A stretch of 64,000 bases of DNA from Saccharibacillus soli (GTDB taxonomy: Bacteria > Bacillota > Bacilli > Paenibacillales > Paenibacillaceae): the NCBI GenBank assembly GCA_002189105.1, contig NIOB01000001.1, positions 1,550,001-1,614,000 of the forward strand, read 5' to 3'. The notes below the pieces were generated by a model. It saw nothing but the letters and a program-made list of their open reading frames with translations. It searched no databases and was not told the origin of the DNA. Below, piece by piece: positions 29,779-38,697 of this stretch. A program made the position numbers and the translations under genes. The first letter of the stretch is position 1; each line of letters opens with the position of its first letter.

Positions 29779-30615
29779 TTAGAAATCCTTTCTTCTAAAT
29801 AACCACAATCCGAGTATGAAAGCAAAGAGAGTAAAGAAAAATGCATAGATCACAAACATATTTGACGGCGGGCTGCCTCCAGTCAGGAAAGGAATACTCT
29901 CCCCGGCACCCTGTGTCAGCACATACTGCATCCGGCGATTTAATCCGTCAGCGGGCATCAGCAGTGACAGCAGGGAACCAATAGCGGACAGCGTATGTTC
30001 CGTCTGTGGTTCAACGGGCAGGAAACCGCGCACCTTCTCGATCATGCCTCCCAGCCAGGCCGCTCCGTACAGCATCATCATGAACACGCCGTTGCCGATC
30101 CCCGAGAACAGGCATGAACCCAGCATAGAAGCACTGACCAGTACCGGAACAATCCCCATAAATAACAGCATCGACACTACGATCTCTTCATAGTTGCGCG
30201 TCATTCCGGCATGAACGGAGGTGATCCATACCACCGCCGCGAACAGCAGCAGCGAATACACACCAATCAGCGATACGTAGCCAATCCAACGCCCGATGTA
30301 CCATTTCCAGCGCGGAATCGGCCGTGTCAGCACCGCTTGAAGTACCCCCCGCTCCGCTTCTCCGGATATGACAGGGAATGAACTGAAGATAGCAAGAAAG
30401 GCCACAACGAATCCGCCAAAAAAGAATCCCAATGTTAAAATAGCCCCTCGGCGCGTAAAGCGGGTCAACACATCCGAAGAATTCTGACCGTCCGCACCGA
30501 TCGTGTCCGCAATAAACCAGAATACGCCCAAGAAGACCACCGTAAGAATCAGGGTGATGAGAAGCATCTTGCGCCGCAGCATCTCCTGCCACGTTGCCGC
30601 TATGACTGTATTCAT
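29779..30615 (-). CDS. ABC-2 type transporter permease
   Basis: A 278-residue membrane protein with six hydrophobic segments in the ABC-2 permease pattern: WQEMLRRKMLLITLILTVVFLGVFWF first, then a conserved SGEAERGVLQAVLTRPIPRWKWYIGRW cytoplasmic loop and a final FFFTLFAFILGLWLFRRKDF helix. It forms an exporter with the ATPase encoded upstream. The start is ATG 30615, overlapping the ATPase stop as ATGA, so the two are translationally coupled. Confidence 0.88.
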   Translation of the reverse strand: MNTVIAATWQEMLRRKMLLITLILTVVFLGVFWFIADTIGADGQNSSDVLTRFTRRGAILTLGFFFGGFVVAFLAIFSSFPVISGEAERGVLQAVLTRPIPRWKWYIGRWIGYVSLIGVYSLLLFAAVVWITSVHAGMTRNYEEIVVSMLLFMGIVPVLVSASMLGSCLFSGIGNGVFMMMLYGAAWLGGMIEKVRGFLPVEPQTEHTLSAIGSLLSLLMPADGLNRRMQYVLTQGAGESIPFLTGGSPPSNMFVIYAFFFTLFAFILGLWLFRRKDF

Positions 30616-31607
30616 CCGCGTTCCCCCCTCTGATCCCGTCCCGCTACAGCCTGAAGGAACCAATCTTCCAATTTTTCCTGCTCGGCGTGAGCTTCATACA
30701 ATGTCATTCCCTGTTCGACAATCAGCATATTCAACCGTCCTGCCTGGTTCTCGTCTTCCAATTCTGCCTCCAGCCAAACGGGGTGTTCCCAGTTTGAAAT
30801 CGTATCCGCTTCGTCACTTTGCTTTTCGATCTGCGAAATAGGCAGACCGCTTTCTTCACGCAGCCAATCCAGCAAAACGGGCGAAAATCCGCCGACTTTG
30901 AATCGCCAGCGGACTTTGACTTGCAGCATCTCGGCAACCGACCCTTCCCGGATCATCTCGCCGTTTAACATGAGCGCCATCCGGTCGCATACTGCCTCGA
31001 CATCCTCCATTAGATGGGAGTTGAGAAACAGCGTGGTGCCCTGCTTCTTCAGTTCGATCAGCAGTTCACGCACTTCACGTCGTCCAACCGGGTCCATGGC
31101 TGAGGAAGGTTCATCCAGAAATAGAATGTCCGGTTTCCCCAGCAGCGCACAAGCCAGACCCAAGCGCTGCTGCATCCCCTTGGAATACTGCTTAACCCGA
31201 TCCGAACCCCGTCTGCCGATGCTGACCTGATCCAGCCCTTCCCGAATCAGCGTCTTGACCTGCGCCCCTCGAATCCCAAGCAGACTCGCGTGCTGCTTCA
31301 TAACTTCTTCTCCGGTCAGCCATTCGGGATAGCGGTACAACTCCGGTAGATACCCCATCCGCCGCCGCGCTTCGACCGAACCGATCGGATGACCAAACAG
31401 GGTGCCGTCCCCGACACTTGGATGAACGAGTCCTACGAGCATTTTGACAAAGGTGCTTTTCCCTGCACCATTGGGACCGAGGAAGCCGAAGGCTTCCCCT
31501 TTCCCCACCGTCAGCGTAATGTTCCTGCATCCGCGTCCATTATCATAGATTTTGCTGAGTCCTTGTGTATAAACGGCAGGAATCACCGCTTCGGGTTTGG
31601 CGTTCAC
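30612..31607 (-). CDS. ABC transporter ATP-binding protein
   Basis: A 331-residue ATPase of the DrrA/BcrA-like export class. Walker A is GPNGAGKST, the Q loop is MGYLPELYRYP, the signature is YSKGMQQRLG, Walker B is ILFLDEPSSAMD and the H loop is FLNSHLMEDVE. A C-terminal domain of about 100 residues follows. It starts at a GTG that overlaps the stop of the anti-sigma gene (GTGA), so three genes in a row are translationally coupled. Substrate unknown; it may export a compound sensed by the sigma/anti-sigma pair. Confidence 0.9.
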   Translation of the reverse strand: MNAKPEAVIPAVYTQGLSKIYDNGRGCRNITLTVGKGEAFGFLGPNGAGKSTFVKMLVGLVHPSVGDGTLFGHPIGSVEARRRMGYLPELYRYPEWLTGEEVMKQHASLLGIRGAQVKTLIREGLDQVSIGRRGSDRVKQYSKGMQQRLGLACALLGKPDILFLDEPSSAMDPVGRREVRELLIELKKQGTTLFLNSHLMEDVEAVCDRMALMLNGEMIREGSVAEMLQVKVRWRFKVGGFSPVLLDWLREESGLPISQIEKQSDEADTISNWEHPVWLEAELEDENQAGRLNMLIVEQGMTLYEAHAEQEKLEDWFLQAVAGRDQRGERG

Positions 31608-32746
31608 TGCACAACCAGTCCTTTCAGGAATTTGAGGAAGCCGGCTTCATCTTGACGGAAACTTTCAGCCGCGCTGTACTCAAACAACATATTGTTCTTT
31701 TTCCAGAACGCATCGTAGGTCTTATGCTCCGCGTCGTAGGTGTATGTCACCCTCACTCCGTCCACGTCGATCTGATGCGCGGTGCCGTTGGCATACATCG
31801 GAAGCGGAAGCTTGCCGCTGGATACGGCCGAACGTTCCAGGCTGTCTTTCAAGTCGCCGGGTAGACCCGGGAAATTGATGACGGCTTTCATCGTTTCGTC
31901 GAACGGGAACGAATCGTCGAATTCCACGGTCGGCATCTCCGATTGCGTCAAATTGGCCCAGTTGCTGCCGGTGTCATCATTCAGACTAAAATTGTAATTG
32001 ATCGCATCCGGATAAATCATCGTAATCGCTTTGCCGTCTGCTTCCTGCGGGAAGAGATTAGGTGCATCCAAGCGGCGCATCGCCTCGTTGACTTCCGCCA
32101 CATGCAGCTTCATAATCGTCTTGCTTCCCCGCGACATCGACATGTGCATCTCTGCTCCGTCCGGTGCGACAATCGGCTTGAAGCCCAGTTTTTTGATAAA
32201 AGTTTGCGGGGTTTCGTTCGGCTCGAAGCGGCTCTCTGAGACGTTCTCGAAGCTGCCATAACGATTGTCCGACGTAATGGGTTCGTCGTCGTTATAGACC
32301 AGCTGGATCATATCGCGCATATCATCTTCCTGAACCAATACCGTCTCATCCATGGTAAACCGGTTCAGAATGTCAGCCAGCGCATGGTTGCCGGCTGGTG
32401 TTACCGCCGTGACAATCGCTGCCGCCGCAGCTGCGGCCAGCGTCAGCTTCACGATGCTTTTGCGGCCTTTGGCAGACAGCCGGCGGCGTGCTGGAGCGGC
32501 CGACGTGCCCGCTGTCGAAGCCGTGCCGGAAATCAGCGGCTGCGGCGTACCGATCGAGGAAAGGTGTCCCGCTTCTTCATTCGACGCATGATGACTTTCA
32601 GCAGCCACCTGAACCGCTTCATTTTTGCGGGCTTCCCATGTATTCCACGCCGGATTGACTGGCTCCTGCCGCAGACGAGTCTGCATGCGTCCCCATGCCT
32701 CGTTTGCCAATTCCTGTTCACGTTCCTTATCATTCATTGTTGTCAT
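31604..32746 (-). CDS. Membrane-anchored anti-sigma factor-like protein
   Basis: A 380-residue protein with one membrane helix at about residues 100-118 (SIVKLTLAAAAAAAIVTAV). The N-terminal part is cytoplasmic (KEREQELANEAWGRMQTRLRQEPVNPAWNTWE, then an Ala/Ser-rich stretch); the C-terminal 260 residues are outside. Its place directly after the ECF sigma gene argues for an anti-sigma factor whose outer domain senses a signal. It lacks a visible zinc-binding HxxxCxxC motif. The start is ATG 32746 with AGGGAGG nine bases upstream. Confidence 0.68.
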   Translation of the reverse strand: MTTMNDKEREQELANEAWGRMQTRLRQEPVNPAWNTWEARKNEAVQVAAESHHASNEEAGHLSSIGTPQPLISGTASTAGTSAAPARRRLSAKGRKSIVKLTLAAAAAAAIVTAVTPAGNHALADILNRFTMDETVLVQEDDMRDMIQLVYNDDEPITSDNRYGSFENVSESRFEPNETPQTFIKKLGFKPIVAPDGAEMHMSMSRGSKTIMKLHVAEVNEAMRRLDAPNLFPQEADGKAITMIYPDAINYNFSLNDDTGSNWANLTQSEMPTVEFDDSFPFDETMKAVINFPGLPGDLKDSLERSAVSSGKLPLPMYANGTAHQIDVDGVRVTYTYDAEHKTYDAFWKKNNMLFEYSAAESFRQDEAGFLKFLKGLVVQ

Positions 32747-32868
32747 CTTGTACAACCTCCCTGAAATTGTGAATCCCGGCGAGTTTCCAGATGTTCGCTC
32801 ATGCCAGGTTCGATCCAATCCGTAAGCTTCCGATTTCCGTCAGGTTCCTGTCCGAAGGGCTTACCATC

Positions 32869-33393
32869 CTAAACCAACCCGTTAGGCTTCTCCTCAGCAC
32901 GTCTGCGCAGTTTGTCTGTTGCCCGGCTCAGAAGCGAGCCTACTCGGGGCGGCTGAACGGCAATCTCTTCAGCGATCTCCGCATAGCTATAACCGGAGTA
33001 TCGCAGCATGAGAGCTTGTCGATCCCGTTCAGGCAGCTCCTCCAGCAGTTCGGCCATCTCTTGTCGTTCTTCACTGCGAACGAGTACATCCTCACCATTC
33101 TCGCCTGAGCTTTCGCGGTCGAAATACTGCTGCTGCTTCTCTTGAAGTTTTCGCTGCCGAACCAGTTGGTCGGTATGGTCATAAGCGATCCGGGTTAACA
33201 CCCGGTGCAGCCAGGCTCCAATGACTCGAGGATCATCCGGTGGATTGCGATACAATCGCAGGAACACCTCCTGGGCTAAATCCTCTGCTGTCGCTTCATT
33301 CTTCACCATCGCTACTAACTTCCGGCGCACGCCGGGATAATATTCAAGAAATACCGCGCGAAATGCATCGGATTCCGGTTGTGAATTATTCAT
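32869..33393 (-). CDS. ECF-type RNA polymerase sigma factor
   Basis: A 174-residue sigma-70 family protein with regions 2 and 4 only. Region 2: FLEYYPGVRRKLVAMVKNEATAEDLAQEVFLRLYRN, then IGAWLHRVLTRIAYDH. Region 4: LPERDRQALMLRYSGYSYAEIAEEIAVQPPRVGSLLSRATDKLRR. The layout resembles B. subtilis YlaC. The start is ATG 33393, seven bases after GAGGAGG. It heads an operon with an anti-sigma-like gene and an ABC exporter. Target promoters were not identified. Confidence 0.9.
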   Translation of the reverse strand: MNNSQPESDAFRAVFLEYYPGVRRKLVAMVKNEATAEDLAQEVFLRLYRNPPDDPRVIGAWLHRVLTRIAYDHTDQLVRQRKLQEKQQQYFDRESSGENGEDVLVRSEERQEMAELLEELPERDRQALMLRYSGYSYAEIAEEIAVQPPRVGSLLSRATDKLRRRAEEKPNGLV

Positions 33394-33652
33394 CGGTAAA
33401 CCTCCTCGTGAAGTGCGGCCGCTCTCCCTTGCCGTGTATACACTGAGAAGACGGGGCATCCACAGAATTTGTATCATTTCCGTTCAAAATACAAAAAAAA
33501 GATAAAAAACTGGATAGCAAACCTGATGAAGAAAGCGAATAGGCTCTTCCAAATTCCCCGAAGGATTTGGAAGGCAGAGCTTCGCAGGGTAAGATAAAGA
33601 ATAACTCTTACGACTATACAACCTGGGCGCGGCGGCGCGAAAGGAGATCAAG

Positions 33653-34765
33653 ATGATTTATCGGATCACTTATTTGTCTGACGGTCTGCGCGTGATGGCC
33701 TACATCGCCCTGCCTGCCGGATTGGAGATGACAGCCGGAGAGATGAAGAACTGGCTGAGACGCTATTTCGACGATGCGCAATTAACAGCCGAAGCGGTAG
33801 CCTGTATACGAACGGGTGCGAAAGATATAGCCGAAGCAGCAATGCAAGCATGGCACGCGAAGAATAATGAAACCGCAGGTAACGCGGCCGATTGGAAGAA
33901 CACGAGTGCATCTGAAGCCGGGGAACGGGCTTTGGATGCATGCGGCAGCCAAGCCAAAGAATACGGCTCGCGCAGGCTTCCTATAGAAGCTGCGGGTACT
34001 GGCAGCGAACAGGCGCGAATCTCCGAAGACAGCAGAGCTGAAGTGGGAGGTAACGGGCAGGAGGCGCGGGAGTCCGCCCGCGCCTGGGAGATTCAGGCAC
34101 CGGATTCCTATCCGGTGCTGGTGTACTGCCGGGGCGGGATCGGCCGGGTGGGCCGGGTTCGTCTGGATTGGCTGGCCGAATTTGCGTCATTCGGCCATAT
34201 TGTGCTTGCGCCCTGCTACCGTGGAGGCGAAAGCGGGGTCGGGCATGACGAATTTGGCGGGGCCGATCTGGAGGACTCGCGGGTCGCCGTGCGGCTGGCC
34301 CGTGCGATTCCAGGGGCTGATCCAAGCCGAATCGCGGTGCTGGGCTTCTCGCGCGGCTCGATCAACGCGACGGACGCGGCGATCGCAGAAGATGCTTCGC
34401 GGCTTATACTCTGGGGCGGCCTGTCCGATCTGGCCGTCACTTACGAGGAGCGGATTGATCTCCGCCGCATGCTCAAGCGGGTCATTCGGGGTTCGGCCTA
34501 CAAGCTGCCGGATGTCTACCGAGAGCGTTCGCCCATCGATATGGCGAAGCGCCTGGATTGTCCCGTGCTGATTATGCACGGAACCGAGGATACGCAGGTG
34601 GACTACGGCCACGGCGAGCGCATGTACGCCGAGCTGCGCAGGCTCGGCAAGTCCGTCACCCTAGCCCGTCTGGAAGGGCTGGGACATCATATGGCGCAGG
34701 AGACCCGCATGCGGGTGCTGGCGGAGATGTTCGCATGGCTTGAAGCGAAGCCGCAGGAACCTTAA
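33653..34765 (+). CDS. Alpha/beta hydrolase (prolyl oligopeptidase-like, S9 fold)
   Basis: A 370-residue hydrolase. The core shows YPVLVYCRGGIGRVG (oxyanion strand), HIVLAPCYRGGESG, the nucleophile elbow LGFSRGS, the catalytic Asp in LIMHGTEDTQV and His in LEGLGHHM. Between an N-terminal segment (residues 1-70) and the core is an insertion (about 72-148) rich in Ala, Glu, Gly and Ser with no visible fold. AAAGGAG precedes the ATG. No signal peptide, so cytoplasmic. Substrate, peptide or ester, unknown. Confidence 0.8.
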   Translation: MIYRITYLSDGLRVMAYIALPAGLEMTAGEMKNWLRRYFDDAQLTAEAVACIRTGAKDIAEAAMQAWHAKNNETAGNAADWKNTSASEAGERALDACGSQAKEYGSRRLPIEAAGTGSEQARISEDSRAEVGGNGQEARESARAWEIQAPDSYPVLVYCRGGIGRVGRVRLDWLAEFASFGHIVLAPCYRGGESGVGHDEFGGADLEDSRVAVRLARAIPGADPSRIAVLGFSRGSINATDAAIAEDASRLILWGGLSDLAVTYEERIDLRRMLKRVIRGSAYKLPDVYRERSPIDMAKRLDCPVLIMHGTEDTQVDYGHGERMYAELRRLGKSVTLARLEGLGHHMAQETRMRVLAEMFAWLEAKPQEP

Positions 34766-35140
34766 TACCTGGTAAAAAGGATAGGTTTACCGTTTAACGT
34801 TGACCGCACTTCACGATTCCGCCCCATCAGACGGGCTTGTCGTCTCCTTCTGAGCGAAATGTTGTGATTTGGTCAGCATTTTGCTCCAAAATAAGCCGGA
34901 CAGAATGACCACAGCGCCGCATTGCAGAGGGTAGATTCGCGTCTGCCTCAGACGCAGGCTGCCGCTTGGCGTGATAGTGCGCGAAAGCCTAGCCCCCAGA
35001 GATCAAAAAGCACACTGAAAAACCTCTTCCCGATTCGATCGGAAGAGGTTTTTCGTTTGCTTCTGCTTGGCTTCCATACAAACGTCGTTCGGAAGTTATA
35101 CCCGGCATGCTGCTTCGTGCCGAGTCTGCGAAGTCGCTGC
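34766..35140. other. Intergenic region between convergent genes
   Basis: A 375-base gap holding one strong terminator (35017-35054). Near 34795 a short CCGTTTAACGTTGACCGC resembles units of the repeat at the left edge of the window. No gene is supported. Confidence 0.5.
35017..35054. terminator. Bidirectional terminator, hydrolase / mannan operon
   Basis: GAAAAACCTCTTCC pairs perfectly with GGAAGAGGTTTTTC (14 bp), giving T runs on both strands. Confidence 0.9.
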
Positions 35141-37552
35141 CTAGACGTCTGAAACTGCGGGGATCTTGCGGCGTTCCAGCCGCGCGGCGGCTTCCGTCAG
35201 CATAATCCCGCTCAACTGTACGCTAAGTTGAACGGGCAGCACCGGCGTCGCGGCCCAGTCGGGAGCGCACAGCCCGGTGTACGGATCGATGCCCTGCCGC
35301 CATAGCAAAGCAGCGTTGCAGTTCAACACTTCCAGAACCTGACGATGATCCGGCGCTTCTTCGAGCAGAAGCATCAGGTAGCGGACAAGGATGCCTTTGA
35401 ACAGTCCGGTATCGTCGATTCCTTCGTCCGGCAGCTTGAGCGATACCGGATCGCATAACCGTTCGATGCAGGCGGATGCCGTCCGCCGCGCTTCTTCCAG
35501 ATAAATGCGGTCGCCGGTGCAGCGATACAGCTCCACTCCCGCGCCGAGGAAGACGCCTTGACAGTACGTGAATTCCCAATCTTTATCGATCCGGCCGTCG
35601 CCAAGACGATTCAGCCCGTCCCAGACGAAGCCGGTCTGCGGATCGACCAGATTGTCGCGGTTCCACGCATAGATCCGCTTGGCCCACTCCAAATCCTCCG
35701 CGTCGCCGAACTCCCGATACAGCCGAGCGGCCAAAATAGCGGCAGGCGCGTTGGCAGGCGTGTTTTTGTAGTCGAGCTGGTCTTTTTTCCAAGCCATGCC
35801 GCCTCCGCAGTTGTCGTTCCAAGCGGTACGGATATCCGCCCATAACTCCAACACATGCTGCTTGTAAGCATCCTTGCCTGTCGCTTGGTAAGCGCGGAGA
35901 AATGCCAGCGCCAGCCATTCCATATCGTCGTAATAGTTATGCAGATACGTATCGCCATTGCTTCGGCGCAGATGAACGGCCAATTCTTCGATCCGTTCGG
36001 CATATTTGATGTCGTCCGTCCGCTCCAGCGCATCGACAAACACGTCGATCACGTGAGCCTGCCACCAATAATAGAACGGTTCGTTCTCTGTCTTGTGGCT
36101 GCCAGGGAACCATTGGTTTAGAATCCCGGTCGCCGGATTATGGTAACGCTCATACAGGATCATCTGGAACCGCTCTGCGCGTTCGTTCCAGATTCCCGAC
36201 CGAACGGAGGAATCCGGACCCGAATCCGCAGCGCTTGCGTTATCCGCTGCCGCGCTTTCAGCCGCGCCTAAGTTTGCTCCCGTTCTGACGGCGCTCGACC
36301 CGGCTCCGCTCTCGTCTGCGCCCGAGTCCGCCTCCGGCATGCCGCCTTCCAACCGGGCGGCGCTCTCCAGAAGCATCACGCCGCTAAGCTGCGTGCAGAG
36401 CTGCACCGGACTTTCCGGCTCCCGCCTCCAGTCCGGCCCGAACAACGCGGCGCCTTCCGCCCGGCCTCGCGCCCAGAGGATGTCCGCGTTATGCGTGAGC
36501 CATTGCGCGGCCTCATCGCCCGAAGCTCCCCCGGCGCCGAACTCCCGCGCTTCTCCCGCCGAATTCGTACCTTCGGCGGCAGAACCAGCCGCCCACTCGT
36601 TCGCCAATTCGCTGCTCTCCGACGCCCGAACCGCGGATTGTCCTCGCCCGGAATCCTGCCCGCCTACTCCTTCTCGATCGTCCGCTGCGCTATCTCCAAT
36701 CCATCTTGCCGCTTCCGCCGCATACCGCGCGAGAATCCCTTTAAACAGCCCGGCATCTCCGCCGCCTTCGTCCGGCAGCACGCCTTCTTCGTCCGCGAGC
36801 CGTACGCGCGCGGCTCCCAGCGTCCGCGCTGCATCGAACGCATAAAGATCTTCGCCGGTGCAGCGATACAGTTCAGCCGCCGCGCCGACGAATACGCCTT
36901 GGCAGTAGGTGAATTCCCAGTCTTTGTCGATCTGTCCGTCGCCGAGACGGTTCATACCGTCCCAGACGAAGCCCGTAGCGGGATCGACCAGATTGGCTTT
37001 CAGCCAATTGTAGATGCGGTGCGCCCAGTCCAGATCGTCCGCGCTTCCGAAAACGCGATGCAGCCGCGCCGCGAGGATGACCGCCGGCGCGTTGGCCGGC
37101 GTATTCTTGTATCCCGGCTGCCGTTTATGCCAAGCGATCCCGCCGCCCATGGTCTCGTTCCATCCCGTCTTGATATCGGCCCACAATTCCAAAGCAGCGG
37201 AGCGATAGCGCGGCTCGCCGGTCGATTCGTATGCACGCAGCCAAGCCAGCGCCATCCATTCCATATCGTCGTACAGTTCGTTGGGCCAGACGCCGTCGTT
37301 ACGCGCCAGCACGCCGTCGTACAGTTTGCCGAGCCGCATTTTGTAGAATTCGTTGCCGGTCCGTTCGTATCCGTCGATCAGGACATCGGCTGCATGCGCC
37401 ATCCACCAATAATGAAAGATCGTGTTGCAGTCTCCATTCGGACAAGGCGTTTCGATATTGTACATGGAGATCGATTCGTTCCAGAACCGCTCCTCCAATA
37501 CGCGCTGCGCTTCGTCCGCTCTGCGCGTCCATTCTTTTTCGTCGATCGGCAT
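35141..37552 (-). CDS. Tandem-domain GH76 alpha-1,6-mannanase-like protein, cytoplasmic
   Basis: An 803-residue protein with two copies of a glycoside hydrolase family 76 domain (about 1-400 and 450-800). Each copy has the catalytic Asp pair in YDDMEW, a GGGxAW..YKNTPANAPA segment, and long stretches nearly identical between copies such as GFVWDG.NRLGDG.IDKDWEF. A linker rich in Ala, Ser, Gly, Asp and Glu (about 400-450) joins them, and the first copy has a similar insertion at about 300-345. GH76 enzymes cut alpha-1,6-mannan. Most known ones are secreted; this one has no signal peptide, so it probably acts on imported oligosaccharides. Last gene of the mannan operon; GAGGAG precedes the ATG. 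Confidence 0.82.
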   Translation of the reverse strand: MPIDEKEWTRRADEAQRVLEERFWNESISMYNIETPCPNGDCNTIFHYWWMAHAADVLIDGYERTGNEFYKMRLGKLYDGVLARNDGVWPNELYDDMEWMALAWLRAYESTGEPRYRSAALELWADIKTGWNETMGGGIAWHKRQPGYKNTPANAPAVILAARLHRVFGSADDLDWAHRIYNWLKANLVDPATGFVWDGMNRLGDGQIDKDWEFTYCQGVFVGAAAELYRCTGEDLYAFDAARTLGAARVRLADEEGVLPDEGGGDAGLFKGILARYAAEAARWIGDSAADDREGVGGQDSGRGQSAVRASESSELANEWAAGSAAEGTNSAGEAREFGAGGASGDEAAQWLTHNADILWARGRAEGAALFGPDWRREPESPVQLCTQLSGVMLLESAARLEGGMPEADSGADESGAGSSAVRTGANLGAAESAAADNASAADSGPDSSVRSGIWNERAERFQMILYERYHNPATGILNQWFPGSHKTENEPFYYWWQAHVIDVFVDALERTDDIKYAERIEELAVHLRRSNGDTYLHNYYDDMEWLALAFLRAYQATGKDAYKQHVLELWADIRTAWNDNCGGGMAWKKDQLDYKNTPANAPAAILAARLYREFGDAEDLEWAKRIYAWNRDNLVDPQTGFVWDGLNRLGDGRIDKDWEFTYCQGVFLGAGVELYRCTGDRIYLEEARRTASACIERLCDPVSLKLPDEGIDDTGLFKGILVRYLMLLLEEAPDHRQVLEVLNCNAALLWRQGIDPYTGLCAPDWAATPVLPVQLSVQLSGIMLTEAAARLERRKIPAVSDV

Positions 37553-37731
37553 GATCGCTCTCCTCTCGGTTTGTTGCGTTACGACTGCGAATCAACAGCA
37601 GCGCCTACCGTCCGCAGCCGGTTCGTTTATGTTCCAGATACGGTTCACAGCTCACAACGCGCCCGTTCATGCGGCCGCTCCCGATCTTCGGCTTTCGCCT
37701 CTACCTGCTCGGCTCTCCGTCTCCGCCCCGG

Positions 37732-38664
37732 CTATCCTTTGATCCCGCTGAACGCGATGCCCTGAATGAAATATCGCTGAAGCGCGAGGAACAGGATCAG
37801 GATCGGCAGGATTGCCACCAGCGCTCCGGCCATCATCGGTCCGTAATCGGTCTGGAAATTGAACGAGAATGCCTGAAGCCCCATCTGAATGGTCGCTTTA
37901 TTCGGGTCGTTCAGCACGATCATCGGCCACAGGAAGCTGTTCCATCCTGCCTGAAACGTGAAGATTCCGAGCGTTGCCAGCGCCGGCTTGGTCAGCGGCA
38001 GGTAGATGTTCCAGAAGATGCGGAATTCGCCGCAGCCTTCGATCCGCGCCATCTCCATCATGTCGGACGGCAGCGTCAGGAAGAATTGGCGCATGAAGAA
38101 CACCGCGAACGTGCCCGAAGCGCCGGGCAGAATGATGCCCCAGAACGAGTTCATCAGCCCCATGCCGCCGTCTCCGAACAGATCATTGCCGCCCATCAGC
38201 GGAATATGGCGCAGCACATACACGCTCGGAATCATCGTCACGATGCCCGGCACCATCATGGCGGCCAGCAGCACCCGAAACATGGCCGAGTTGCCTTTGA
38301 ACTTCAACTTGGCGAACGCATACCCACTCAGCGAACCGAAGAACAGGTTCAGCACAACGCCGGTCGCCGCGAGGAAAAATGAATTCCAGAAATACAATCC
38401 GAAAGGAACGGTGGTAAATGCTTTAACATAGTGCTCCAACGTAAACGACGTTGGAATCCACCGGATCGGCATGCTGAACATGTCTTCGTCCGGCTTGAAC
38501 GAAGTCATCACGCTCCAGTAGAACGGCAGGAACATCACGATCGCAATCAGAATTCCCACGATATAGAAAGCCAGACCGTTTACCAGCCGCCGCGCGGCCG
38601 GATTCGGCGCATTTTTCGTTTTGCCGCCCGATAGACCCGCGCCTTTGCCCGTTGCGGTGCTCAT
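37732..38664 (-). CDS. Carbohydrate ABC transporter permease (MalG/UgpE type)
   Basis: A 310-residue permease with six membrane helices. The cytoplasmic EAA motif reads EMARIEGCGEFRIFWNIYLPLTKPALATLG, and the protein ends in LQRYFIQGIAFSGIKG, the usual MalG-type C terminus. GGAGG precedes the ATG. It pairs with the permease encoded 33 bases upstream. No ATPase is encoded in the operon, as in many Gram-positive sugar importers that share MsmX. Confidence 0.92.
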   Translation of the reverse strand: MSTATGKGAGLSGGKTKNAPNPAARRLVNGLAFYIVGILIAIVMFLPFYWSVMTSFKPDEDMFSMPIRWIPTSFTLEHYVKAFTTVPFGLYFWNSFFLAATGVVLNLFFGSLSGYAFAKLKFKGNSAMFRVLLAAMMVPGIVTMIPSVYVLRHIPLMGGNDLFGDGGMGLMNSFWGIILPGASGTFAVFFMRQFFLTLPSDMMEMARIEGCGEFRIFWNIYLPLTKPALATLGIFTFQAGWNSFLWPMIVLNDPNKATIQMGLQAFSFNFQTDYGPMMAGALVAILPILILFLALQRYFIQGIAFSGIKG

Positions 38665-38697
38665 AGAACTTTCGCCTCCCTTGTCCGAATACGGCGT

